64,000 nt of DNA from UBA2093 sp044341035 (GTDB lineage: Bacteria > Actinomycetota > Acidimicrobiia > Acidimicrobiales > Ilumatobacteraceae), in NCBI GenBank assembly GCA_044341035.1, contig JBIISL010000002.1, positions 16,361-80,360 on the forward strand. The letters run 5' to 3'. The notes under the pieces were generated by a model. The model was not told the DNA's origin and ran no database searches. It was given only the letters and a program-made list of their open reading frames with translations. Positions within the stretch are counted from its first letter, which is position 1, and each line of letters opens with the position of its first letter. Below, piece after piece: positions 53,661 through 61,942 of the stretch. A program made the translations under genes and the position numbers.

Positions 53661-53903
53661 TGAGATAACAGATCCAGCAAGTACGTATGGCGTTCCCTTA
53701 AGGAACAGTGGCAGCCATTCTGGGCTTGCCGACCATGAAGCCTCTGCTGCCTCGGCAGCTGCAGCATTTACGAGGATTGGGCGTCTTTCGCATCTCGAAT
53801 CCGAGCAAGTGAATGGTGGGCAACTACCCAGAAAGTTGTGGCAGATGCTCATCCGAATCTCCGAATGCTCGGTCAAGCTGTTATGAGAAACGCAATCGCA
53901 TAA
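53661..53903 (+). pseudogene. Possible decayed gene fragment
   Basis: One plus-strand frame reads SKYVWRSLKEQWQPFW, then TGA at 53736, then YEDWASFASRIRASEWWATT and QKVVADAHPNLRMLGQAVMR, ending TAA at 53901-53903. The last 45 codons have a protein-like composition and normal codon use, but there is no start codon and one in-frame stop. I do not recognise the family. The opposing 79-codon minus reading is equally unproven. Confidence 0.2.
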
Positions 53904-53930
53904 CCAAAGCAGAAGCTTTTAAGAATCTGT

Positions 53931-53968
53931 ATCTGCGTATTCGTTTGAATTAAGACGAATACGCAGAT
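53931..53968. terminator. Hairpin terminator at the end of the serine hydrolase gene
   Basis: ATCTGCGTATTCGT (53931-53944) and ACGAATACGCAGAT (53955-53968) form a perfect 14-base stem with a ten-base loop. The stop codon of the minus-strand hydrolase gene is inside the loop. No strong T-run follows on either strand, so it may block by stem strength or protect the mRNA end. Confidence 0.6.
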
Positions 53969-55113
53969 GTTTGGAAGTCAAAGAAATGACCAGATGTTGC
54001 CGCATCAAAGAACGGAAGTACTTGGCTCAGATAGCAACCTGCGATACCGGTTGTCTTGTCGATCCAGAAGTAACTGTTGAACGCGCCCGCCCAAGTGAGT
54101 GCACCAGCAGGACATCCGTTTGGTAGTGGTTCTTCGTTGATCAAGAAGGTCAGTCCCCACGACTTAGGTAGGCCTGGATAGAAATCACAGTCACTGAAAA
54201 ACGCAGGGTTCGCAGACTTCAATTCGGTTACGCGAATATCACCCATCTGATTCGTCGCCATTTGAGCAACAGTTTCTGCGCCAAGTACGCGGGTACCCTC
54301 AAGTTCTCCGTCATTGAGAATCATGCGCAGGAATCGTGAATAGTCACTCATTGTTGAAAACAATCCGCCGCCGCCACTGTCAAACTCAGAAGTTCCAGCC
54401 GACGGCATTTGAAATGACATGAAAGAAGAATCTGGTGTGCGGAGATGAAGAGACGCTTTTCGCTCCAGCATGTTTGGGGTGCACGCGAAACTTGTGTCAA
54501 TCATTCCTAGAGGCTCTAGGAGATGTTCAGTGAAGTAATCACCAAGTTTTGATTTTGTAACCCGTTCGAGAATTATTCCAGCCCAATCAATGCCGATTCC
54601 GTAAAGCCATTTCGTTCCTGGGTCAAACATAAGAGGAGTATTGAGAGAGGCGAGACGGCCTGTAGACATTCGCGGTGCATCAATTACTTCAAACCACTTG
54701 TCAAGGTTCGGGTCTGTGAAGTCGTATGCATAGCCAGAGGTATGGGTCAACAAATTGCGCAGCGTGACCTGTGATCGAGCATCACGCAAGACTGGCTGGC
54801 CCGCGTCATCAAAGCCTTCAAGTACGCGCGGTGTCGCAAGCTCTGCACAATACCTTTCTGCTGGAGCATCAAGATCAAGATGACCTTGCTCCACCAACTG
54901 CATCACTGCTGCGCCGGTTATTGCTTTGGTCATCGAAGCTATGGCGCCCACAGTGTCAGTAGTCATGACGTCACCTGAACCGACTGTTCGTTCACCGGCT
55001 GAACCGAGGTAGGTCAAACCCTTTTTGTCTACCAATGCAGCAACCACTCCGGGCACGTGGCCATTCTTTACGCCTGTTGCAAGCAGATCATCAAGTCTTT
55101 GTTTCATGTTCAT
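53950..55113 (-). CDS. Serine hydrolase, class C beta-lactamase / esterase family
   Basis: A 387-residue protein of the penicillin-binding-like serine hydrolase family. The nucleophile is in S-M-T-K (AIASMTKAITGAAV), with the conserved LLTHTSG block, a Tyr in KWLYGIGIDWAG at the YxN position, and a C-terminal WAGAFNSYFWID segment in the usual KTG/WGG place. These features suggest a family VIII-type esterase or a D-amino peptide hydrolase rather than a true beta-lactamase. No signal peptide is seen, so it is probably cytoplasmic. ATG 55113 has AGAGG five bases upstream; GTG 55116 and ATG 55107 are alternatives. A hairpin overlaps its 3' end. Confidence 0.88.
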   Translation of the reverse strand: MNMKQRLDDLLATGVKNGHVPGVVAALVDKKGLTYLGSAGERTVGSGDVMTTDTVGAIASMTKAITGAAVMQLVEQGHLDLDAPAERYCAELATPRVLEGFDDAGQPVLRDARSQVTLRNLLTHTSGYAYDFTDPNLDKWFEVIDAPRMSTGRLASLNTPLMFDPGTKWLYGIGIDWAGIILERVTKSKLGDYFTEHLLEPLGMIDTSFACTPNMLERKASLHLRTPDSSFMSFQMPSAGTSEFDSGGGGLFSTMSDYSRFLRMILNDGELEGTRVLGAETVAQMATNQMGDIRVTELKSANPAFFSDCDFYPGLPKSWGLTFLINEEPLPNGCPAGALTWAGAFNSYFWIDKTTGIAGCYLSQVLPFFDAATSGHFFDFQTSAYSS

Positions 55114-55270
55114 CACTACCTCTTATATATGACGTCAGTATCAATTGGCAGACTACTCGCAACTAGCAGGTCCCATTTTGGGCGGTAGGGGAATAGACCA
55201 CATTTCACATCTTGTACATCTGTTGTCGTGCCTTGCTTGCATTGCGCATGGCATATACATTCGATATAAC

Positions 55271-55939
55271 ATGAGAAAAAGAACAAAAGTTGTATCAGTA
55301 TTCGCACTCTTTCTTTTGAGTGGAACAGCGGGCACTCAGAAATATGTTTCATCGCAGATAACTTCACGCGTGGAACGAGAGATGCCGAAGGCATCAGGCG
55401 TGCGAGCTTCTATCCCACTGGCAGATTTGCCTAGCAATATCGCATCTGACTCAATCAAGTCAGTAATCGTCGACATTGATAGTTATTTCCTCAAAGAAAA
55501 CAACACAAATACTTCGCTGAAAATCACTGCTAAGAACATCAGTAAATCCAAACCCACACTTATTGGATCATTAGACGTAACGGCCACAATCCCTGAATCA
55601 ACGCTGGTCGAATCAGCAGAATTCAATAATCCAAGAATTGTGGGGGACACACTGCAAGTCTCCGTGGGTCCAGGTGGTGCAGGAACTGCGGTATTGATTC
55701 CAAGATATTCAAACAACGAGCTCTATTTTGAAATTCAAAGTATCTCATTTATGGACAGAGAAATTCCTGCGTCGTCCTTACCTTCAGATTTGCAAAGTCA
55801 GATCAAAACCAGGAGCCAGCGGAGCCTGGCGCCTCCTAAAGGGCTGAAAGTACAGTCTGTTTCACTAAGCAGCAAAGGTCTTTCCCTTAATATGCTCGGA
55901 AGCAATGTCCAGTTGGCCAATTTGGGCTCAGCGCTATAG
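55271..55939 (+). CDS. Exported DUF2993-like (LmeA-type) protein
   Basis: A 222-residue protein starting MRKRTKVVSVFALFLLSGTA, a signal peptide or N-terminal anchor, followed by QKYVSSQITSRVEREMPKA and a long beta-rich region (SVIVDIDSYFL, SLKITAKNIS, SLDVTATIP, YFEIQSISFM) ending in a helix with LPSDLQSQI. This order resembles DUF2993/LmeA proteins, envelope lipid-binding proteins of actinobacteria. The in-frame extension to 55145 lacks sense as a signal sequence, so I use ATG 55271. The next gene starts eight bases after its stop. Confidence 0.7.
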   Translation: MRKRTKVVSVFALFLLSGTAGTQKYVSSQITSRVEREMPKASGVRASIPLADLPSNIASDSIKSVIVDIDSYFLKENNTNTSLKITAKNISKSKPTLIGSLDVTATIPESTLVESAEFNNPRIVGDTLQVSVGPGGAGTAVLIPRYSNNELYFEIQSISFMDREIPASSLPSDLQSQIKTRSQRSLAPPKGLKVQSVSLSSKGLSLNMLGSNVQLANLGSAL

Positions 55940-55947
55940 GAGCAATC

Positions 55948-56382
55948 ATGAATTTAGATATCAATAAAGTATTTCCAACGGACCCTTCAATTTTCGAAGG
56001 CTTTCAATTTGTTCGGATTGTCGCGGCGTTGCTTCTACTGCTGGTGGTGGTGCGTAGTTGTATTCACTTGTTTGCAGCTGATGGCGGAGCTCAGCGCATC
56101 GCAGGCATAGACACTTCTGTCGAAGGTGGAAAGAACATCATTGCCATGTTCCATCAATGGGGAGCGATACAGCTGATTCTTGGCGCGCTTCTTATTGTGC
56201 TGTTTTTTCGCTATCCGGGCTTAACACCATTGATCGTGCTCACTCTTGCGTTTGACCCAGTCATGCGGTTTGTTGCCAGCCGTGTCTTGAGCGTGACCTC
56301 TACAAGAACTCCTCCCGGCGCAAAGTTAAACGCTCCCGCGTTCGTGGTCCTCACGTTGCTTTTCATTGCCTCAATCGCGTAG
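55948..56382 (+). CDS. Four-helix membrane protein of unknown function
   Basis: A 144-residue protein with hydrophobic segments at about 22-40 (VRIVAALLLLLVVVRSC), 68-84 (AIQLILGALLIVLFF), 88-105 (LTPLIVLTLAFDPVM) and 127-144 (APAFVVLTLLFIASI). A conserved-looking polar loop IIAMFHQWGA precedes helix 2. AGGAG, overlapping the stop codon of the upstream gene, lies seven bases before the ATG, so the two are translationally linked. I do not recognise a functional family. Confidence 0.8.
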   Translation: MNLDINKVFPTDPSIFEGFQFVRIVAALLLLLVVVRSCIHLFAADGGAQRIAGIDTSVEGGKNIIAMFHQWGAIQLILGALLIVLFFRYPGLTPLIVLTLAFDPVMRFVASRVLSVTSTRTPPGAKLNAPAFVVLTLLFIASIA

Positions 56383-56397
56383 TTCCAAACCTCAGAA

Positions 56398-59052
56398 TTA
56401 GGGTAGTGGCCGTACCCAAATGTGCATCTGGCCCTTCTCTAATGGAGAAGTAGGTAACCGATCTAACGAAAAAAGTGCGCTCTTGCCGGGTCCCAGAACA
56501 GTTCCTGCGGGTACTTGCGAATTCAGACTGGGCAACTTCACGCCGGAGATGTCAATAGCCACAGATTCTGAGTTACTGATGGTGACAACTGATTCTCCTG
56601 TCAGTGCATACGCCACAATGTCCTTTTGCATCGGCGGTAGCAACTTTGATTCGGCACCAATTAGCAAGTCTCTCTTAGGAATGAAGTACTGGTTGAGCAA
56701 AACGTCTTGACCTTTTTGCATTGAGTACTGCTCTCCATACGTGTACCAAATTTTTCGGTCACGTTGCGCGTCGTCTCGTAAGAGCGGCTCCCAGTACTTG
56801 AGCCTCTCCTCTACGAAGCCCTCTTTCAAAAACTGATCAGCCAAAGTTCTGGTTCGGCGGTCAAGCATTTCGCGCAGTTCGGGCGTCTTCAGGAACAACC
56901 GTCCTAAACGGTTGCCTTCCATGTAGCTCATGTAGCTACTTGCTGATACCTCTTCACATAGGGAATTGCAGCCTGCAGCAACACGACGACCAAAGTTCAG
57001 GTCAAAGTCGATCGGCACTAAGCGCCATTTCTTATCAGCTGGGTCAACAAGCAACAAGTGGTTTTTGTGTTCCCATTCCAGATGCTGAGCCACTCGCATA
57101 GTGGCGATCGCTTCAATTACTTGAGGCACATCAACATGCGTGTACACAAATGAAAGAACTTCATCCTTATTGTCATTGTTCACCTGTGAAATCAGCTCAC
57201 GGACTTCATCAACATGTTTCAGCCAACGCTGCGTTCGGCGTTGGTACCGGCCTCGCATTTCTGAGTCGGGGAAATCTAATTGGTTGAGGTTCAATGTTGC
57301 CTGACGGTCTGATTTAAAGGACGTTGCTGAATCTGAGAAACCAAATTTTTCGCGCCAGCGGCCGTCTGGCTGTTCTTGGTATAGGTATAGCCCGTAAAAC
57401 TCGTTGTTCTTTTCGAACCGAAGTGGAAAGACTTGTTGTCCGATACCCCCGCCCAATTGTTGTAACTCGCTCGTCAATATCTCTCGCATAAAAGACTTAT
57501 CTGTTACAGCAGAGTTCAAGGCGAATTCATTTACCGGCTCTTTAAGCAGCCCACCTAAGTTTGTTTCATACCCAGCAGGTAAGACAACTTTCCATTTTCG
57601 TTTTTGATTGAGTCGTGATTGATTACCTTTGATCCGGATCATTGCTCGATCAAAAACCTCGCCATCGAATGCAATCACAGTGGGATAACCGTTGTCACCG
57701 TATAGATCTCTATCGTTATAAATACGCTCATAATTAGCATCTTTAACGAACCATGAAAGCTGCGGAAGTTGACTTTCTTTTTCCGATGTCACCACTGTTC
57801 CGCGATAGGACATTCCGTCACCAGCGCGCGGCCAACTTCCTCGGTCTATTTCTCCTGCGTTGGAAACACGAAAACGAATCAGAGTTCCTTCGGGCTGCAT
57901 CGGAATTGCGGCTACCCATCGGCCGTTGCCACCACCAACCATTGGAGTTTTTACTTCAGGTTCGAAATTCAACTTGTAGTGAAGCATGGCAATGTCTCCG
58001 TCACGCATCGATGCCGTTACTTCTACTTCTTGACTTGGCAGTGGTGACTTTGTGAAAGCAACATCATCAAAAGTGCTGAGGTACTGCTTTTCGGAAGCGG
58101 CTGTAGTGATACCAGGCGATGGTGTCGCGGCTTCCCAGTTTCCAGGCTCTGTGCCCCACAGGCGGCCGTTACGACGGTGAAGCGACATGCCATAGCCATC
58201 AGCCGTTGCTGGCCACTGATTGTTGTCTTCGAAATAAACAACGTCTTGTTTCTTTTTGGCAGCATCAAGTAACTGAACAACACCATTGCCATTACTGAGT
58301 TGCTGCTCTGAGAATCCAATCACCGCTTTCGTTTCATTTGGGCCCAATACATCAGTTGCAGCGAAACAGAAGTTAACTTCCGGCATGCACCAACCCGATA
58401 GCGACACTTGTGCTGAAGAAATATTGGTGACTTCAATAAACTCTTCGGCAGGGTTGTCGTTTGCTGGGTGATAGTGGATCTCTGTCATCACCACAGATGC
58501 CGAGTCATTTAACTGTTTGCGAAAATTTACGTCGTACTTGATGCCTGGCGACGGAACGTCGGCCATCCATTGAAGTGGAACGCTCACCAATGGATCAGCC
58601 GTCAACCTATGTAACGAATGACCGCGCCCATCAGCAGACTCTGGCCACGGTTTCTGGGTGGCATATTGCACTTCATCGACAACGTTGTCAACTGAATCTA
58701 TGAGTTGAAGTGGCTCACCAGAGTTGGCCAATGTGCCCGCAAAATCTTTACCAGTGACAACAATGACCTCACCACCGCGCAAGACAGTCTTTTCTGTGAA
58801 ACAGAAATCGACACCCTTTAAGCACCAGCGAGTCAGCGCGACATCACTGGTCCCATTGTTAGTGATCTCAAAGAAATCCTCAGTGTCCAGATTTGATAGA
58901 TCGTGATAATTCAACTCCGAGATAAACACTTGATTCGCGAGTCGAGAAACACCGTCTTTTGCCCCAGAAAAACGCGGAATCAGAAGCACTGACGAGGCAA
59001 GTGCAACCATTAGGGCTATCCCAGCTGATATTTGGGTGGCTCTGCGACTCAC
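56398..59052 (-). CDS. Exported CotH-family protein with lamin-tail domains
   Basis: An 884-residue protein with an N-terminal membrane/signal segment (ISAGIALMVALASSVLLIP). Two lamin-tail-like domains follow (about 42-165: VFISELNYH ... EDFFEITNNG; about 185-310: VVMTEIHYHP ... EEFIEVTNIS), then a CotH domain (about 440-750) with RIKGNQSRLNQKRKWKV, FALNSAVTDKSFMREIL and the acidic VPIDFDLNFGR, and a short beta tail. CotH proteins are atypical kinases, first described for spore coat proteins; kinase activity here is inferred. GTG 59052 has TACACT six bases upstream. It diverges from the DUF4956-VTC pair at 59092, its usual partners. Confidence 0.88.
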   Translation of the reverse strand: MSRRATQISAGIALMVALASSVLLIPRFSGAKDGVSRLANQVFISELNYHDLSNLDTEDFFEITNNGTSDVALTRWCLKGVDFCFTEKTVLRGGEVIVVTGKDFAGTLANSGEPLQLIDSVDNVVDEVQYATQKPWPESADGRGHSLHRLTADPLVSVPLQWMADVPSPGIKYDVNFRKQLNDSASVVMTEIHYHPANDNPAEEFIEVTNISSAQVSLSGWCMPEVNFCFAATDVLGPNETKAVIGFSEQQLSNGNGVVQLLDAAKKKQDVVYFEDNNQWPATADGYGMSLHRRNGRLWGTEPGNWEAATPSPGITTAASEKQYLSTFDDVAFTKSPLPSQEVEVTASMRDGDIAMLHYKLNFEPEVKTPMVGGGNGRWVAAIPMQPEGTLIRFRVSNAGEIDRGSWPRAGDGMSYRGTVVTSEKESQLPQLSWFVKDANYERIYNDRDLYGDNGYPTVIAFDGEVFDRAMIRIKGNQSRLNQKRKWKVVLPAGYETNLGGLLKEPVNEFALNSAVTDKSFMREILTSELQQLGGGIGQQVFPLRFEKNNEFYGLYLYQEQPDGRWREKFGFSDSATSFKSDRQATLNLNQLDFPDSEMRGRYQRRTQRWLKHVDEVRELISQVNNDNKDEVLSFVYTHVDVPQVIEAIATMRVAQHLEWEHKNHLLLVDPADKKWRLVPIDFDLNFGRRVAAGCNSLCEEVSASSYMSYMEGNRLGRLFLKTPELREMLDRRTRTLADQFLKEGFVEERLKYWEPLLRDDAQRDRKIWYTYGEQYSMQKGQDVLLNQYFIPKRDLLIGAESKLLPPMQKDIVAYALTGESVVTISNSESVAIDISGVKLPSLNSQVPAGTVLGPGKSALFSLDRLPTSPLEKGQMHIWVRPLP

Positions 59053-59091
59053 ATCATCAGTGTAGCGAGGTGACTAACATGGATAATTAGT

Positions 59092-59658
59092 ATGAACGAA
59101 CTTGACCTGCCCCGCATTCTTCAAGATTTTTCGATCAACATCGTTGCCATTCTCATTCTCGCGTTCTTTGTTTATTACCGTCGCTATCGCCGTCGTGATG
59201 CAACTGTGGGTTACATTGCCACAAACGTGAGTTTGTTTGTTGTTGCTGCAGCTCTCTCATCTTCAACCACCCTGAATGTGGGCGTTGGGTTTGGGCTATT
59301 CGCGGTTCTTTCAATTGTGCGCCTTCGTTCCGACGAGGCGACTCAGTCTGAAATTGGCTACACAATGGTGTCTCTCGTTATTGGCCTCATGACTGGGCTT
59401 CCTGGTCTTGACACCGACATCAAGATTACGTTTTCGGTGCTTCTCGTGTTGACCATGTTTATTGTTGACCATCCCTCTCTTCTTAAACCCCAGCAATATC
59501 AACGTCTGCGGGTTGAGTTAGATCGCATCATCACCAACGAAAAGGAATTAACTGCGTTCGTTGAGGAGAGAATTACCGGAAAAGTCAAACGGCTCACAGT
59601 TACCGAGATTGATTTTGTGAGAGAAACCATGCGACTTGACGTACGTGCAGATACGTAA
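59092..59658 (+). CDS. DUF4956 membrane protein
   Basis: A 188-residue protein with four or five membrane helices (NIVAILILAFFVYY, ATNVSLFVVAAAL, GFGLFAVLSIVRL, VSLVIGLMTGL, FSVLLVLTMFIV) and a cytoplasmic tail with LKRLTVTEIDFVRETMRLDV-like beta strands. The FGLFAVLSIVRLRSDE block is typical of DUF4956. The family regularly accompanies VTC polyphosphate polymerase-like and CotH proteins, suggesting a membrane partner. Its TAA shares one base with the ATG of the VTC gene. Confidence 0.85.
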   Translation: MNELDLPRILQDFSINIVAILILAFFVYYRRYRRRDATVGYIATNVSLFVVAAALSSSTTLNVGVGFGLFAVLSIVRLRSDEATQSEIGYTMVSLVIGLMTGLPGLDTDIKITFSVLLVLTMFIVDHPSLLKPQQYQRLRVELDRIITNEKELTAFVEERITGKVKRLTVTEIDFVRETMRLDVRADT

Positions 59659-60413
59659 TGGACCCTCTGGCGCAATTTGCACCTATCTCTCTTGAAGAAT
59701 TGACCGTTCGGGCAGAACTGCTTCGACGCTTTGATACGAAATACATCGTTCCGCTGCAGCGAATTGAAGATGTGTACGCTGCTCTGTCAGACAGCACTCT
59801 GATACTTGAAAACGACGGCAGGCGGGTCACTTCATATGTCACCGCGTATTTCGACAGCGAAGACTTGCATACATACTTTGATCATCTCAAGAAACGGCGC
59901 AAGCGTTTCAAGATACGAACTCGTTACTACGCAGAATCGACCAACGGTTTTCTAGAGATCAAAATCAAGATGCCACGGGGCCAAACCCAAAAAGTTCGCT
60001 GGCCACTTGATGTCTCTCAAGCAGGATCACAACTATCAGACGAACATAGAGAATTGCTTAATGAGGCTCTGCAGAGTTCTTTGTACCAGCCACTCTCGCA
60101 TCAGTACCGCCAAACATTGACAACTACGTTCTCCAGAACCACGCTTTTTGATCCCGCCACACTTGAGCGCATCACCATTGATTTTGATCTGCTCGCATCG
60201 TCAGATGGGGCCTCAGTTGAACTTGGCCACAGACACGCAATTATTGAGATCAAGTCTCCGACGCAGGTGGGTCACACCCATCGAATTTTCACCCATCTCG
60301 GAATTCGCCCAGTCAGTGTCAGTAAGTACTGCGTTGCGATGACAGCGTTGCACCCCGAGCACCGAGGCACACCATGGCGCAAAGCCTTACGAGTACTGCG
60401 GGCTACCGAGTAA
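59658..60413 (+). CDS. VTC-domain protein (polyphosphate polymerase-like)
   Basis: A 251-residue soluble protein of the VTC/CYTH-like tunnel fold. The expected blocks are present: LLRRFDTKYIVP, TAYFDSEDLHTYFDH, RFKIRTRYY, FLEIKIKMPRG, RITIDFDL, AIIEIKSP and PVSVSKYC, giving the basic and acidic residues that line the tunnel in the yeast vacuolar enzyme, which makes polyphosphate from ATP. Whether the bacterial protein makes polyphosphate or another phosphoanhydride is not established by sequence. It is translationally coupled to DUF4956. Confidence 0.88.
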   Translation: MDPLAQFAPISLEELTVRAELLRRFDTKYIVPLQRIEDVYAALSDSTLILENDGRRVTSYVTAYFDSEDLHTYFDHLKKRRKRFKIRTRYYAESTNGFLEIKIKMPRGQTQKVRWPLDVSQAGSQLSDEHRELLNEALQSSLYQPLSHQYRQTLTTTFSRTTLFDPATLERITIDFDLLASSDGASVELGHRHAIIEIKSPTQVGHTHRIFTHLGIRPVSVSKYCVAMTALHPEHRGTPWRKALRVLRATE

Positions 60414-60428
60414 TTCGAAGCACTGAAT

Positions 60429-61541
60429 TTACGTACGCGCGTAGATCTTAATGAGACCGCTGTAGCAAGCAACCCATACTTGATTCAAAGTGGGTTCGAA
60501 CGTTACGCCTATGGGATGTGGCGGAGTAAAAATGCGCTGAGTCACCTTCATTGTTGCAGTGGAGACGACCGTCATTGTCCCTGATTGATAATTCACAACG
60601 TAGAGGGCATCGCCTTCGGGAGAGATTGCCATCGTTCTCGGCTCAGTACCTGTCACCACACGTTTCAGAAGTCGGCCAGTTGCGGCATCGTGAGATGTAA
60701 GCACTGACGACAAGTTGTGCGAGACATACAACGTGAGTCCATCGGGACTCAGAACAATGTGTCGCGGAGTATTTGCCGCTGAGCGCCATTTACGGAGTGC
60801 AAACGTTGTTAGATCAATTGTGCCCAGTTGACCAGCACCCATCACAGTGATGTAAGCCTTTGAACTGTCGTGTGCAACAACGATTCCACGTGGATACCGG
60901 CCAACTTTGATTGTCTTCACCACTTGAAAGGTTGCCAGATCAACGATGCTGACGGAATATGAGCACCAATTGGAAACGAGTGCGTACTTATTATCGGGAC
61001 TAACTGCTACAGACTTCGGCACCTCGCCAACTTCCACAGCTGCTTCCACTGCCATGGTCGTCATATTCACCCGATAAAGGAAACCATTGTCAAATTTTGC
61101 GCTTTCAGAACACTTATCAAAACCCTGCCGAACGAACCCCGGACCAGTCATGTAGTAGTTGGACACATATGCATATGCGCCATCAGGACTGAATGCAGCC
61201 TCCACAGGTGAACCTTGTGCAATGCCAGAGCCCTTTCGCCCTAATTTTTCAAGAGGAAGTGAGTCAGAGATGCGCTTCAACATCTGACCCTTTGCGTTGA
61301 AAACGCTGATGCCATGCGTGTACATCATGTTCTGCGCAATCACTAGCCCTGTTGAAGATGCAACAACAGACTTAGGCGACATGCTCGTGCCGCCAACGGT
61401 CTTCACTAGTTTGAGCCGCGCTGGTTTTGCTGAGACGAGAGAAGCCGATGCGGAGTTAGTCCCGAAGGATGGGATAAGGGCAGCCATTAATACGAATACA
61501 CATGCGGTCCGATTCATTTTCGGCAGTATTGAACGCAACAT
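60429..61541 (-). CDS. Exported YncE-like beta-propeller protein
   Basis: A 370-residue protein with a signal peptide (MNRTACVFVLMAALIPSFG, preferred cleavage after ASA near residue 33) and seven-bladed propeller repeats of the form V-A-V-S-P-D-x-x-x-x-Y-V-x-N: PKSVAVSPDNKYALVSN, PRGIVVAHDSSKAYITV, PRHIVLSPDGLTLYVSH and PRTMAISPEGDALYVVN. The YncE/YVTN family is extracytoplasmic and often binds ligands or DNA; its role here is unknown. TACCAT lies six bases before ATG 61541, supporting that start over ATG 61517. It converges with the VTC gene. Confidence 0.88.
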   Translation of the reverse strand: MLRSILPKMNRTACVFVLMAALIPSFGTNSASASLVSAKPARLKLVKTVGGTSMSPKSVVASSTGLVIAQNMMYTHGISVFNAKGQMLKRISDSLPLEKLGRKGSGIAQGSPVEAAFSPDGAYAYVSNYYMTGPGFVRQGFDKCSESAKFDNGFLYRVNMTTMAVEAAVEVGEVPKSVAVSPDNKYALVSNWCSYSVSIVDLATFQVVKTIKVGRYPRGIVVAHDSSKAYITVMGAGQLGTIDLTTFALRKWRSAANTPRHIVLSPDGLTLYVSHNLSSVLTSHDAATGRLLKRVVTGTEPRTMAISPEGDALYVVNYQSGTMTVVSTATMKVTQRIFTPPHPIGVTFEPTLNQVWVACYSGLIKIYART

Positions 61542-61942
61542 GGAACGATGGTATCAACGAGGATTCATCAATCCAGTACTGCGTTACTTCGCCACATGGG
61601 ACCCACCCAATTGCAACCCCAAACCACGCACCTAACTATTAGAGCGAAACTCGTGCGTCCTAACGCCGATTTTGCGCAGGAATAAGCCTGTCAACAGGGA
61701 TGTTTCCTTGTTTCTTTCTACTCTGTGAGCACTCCAGTAGCCTCTATATAGATGACGTGAGGTGTGTCGGCGAATTTCGCACCACATTTCGCACCATCCC
61801 CGCCTTCGTGAGGCTGGTGCGTAATTCCAAACCCCAATGCTGGCGGGGTAATGACTGGGGTTTCAGTAAACGTTTGGAACGCGAAACGACGTTTTTTGGA
61901 ACGCGGCATTCTTGTTCTTCAGGTCAGTGAATAGTCAAAGCC
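61542..61942. other. 400-base gap with clustered short repeats
   Basis: No convincing gene. It holds the promoter of the propeller gene at its left end and, between 61743 and 61905, a palindrome TCTATATAGA (61743-61752), a tandem ATTTCGCACCA pair (61774-61784 and 61786-61796), AAACCCCA/TGGGGTTT inverted arms (61829-61836 and 61856-61863) and two TTTGGAACGCG copies 22 bases apart (61873-61883 and 61895-61905). A 63-codon minus-strand frame (61718-61909) is probably chance. Confidence 0.5.

Larger units (their letters stand above)
53523..53949. other. Gap with hairpins and possible gene remnant
   Basis: About 430 bases with no confident gene. It contains a direct repeat CACTACTTAA (53538-53547 and 53596-53605), two mutually exclusive hairpins near 53579-53622, a weak protein-like reading on the plus strand, a rival 79-codon reading on the minus strand (53637-53876), and the terminator of the serine hydrolase gene at its right end. 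Confidence 0.5.

Noticed and set aside
55145..55270. 42-residue extension of the DUF2993-like protein
   Set aside because: The extension lacks a ribosome site and would put a signal peptide in the interior of the protein.
61718..61909. 63-codon minus-strand gene in the repeat-rich gap
   Set aside because: No motif, weak ribosome site, and it is built across direct and inverted repeats.
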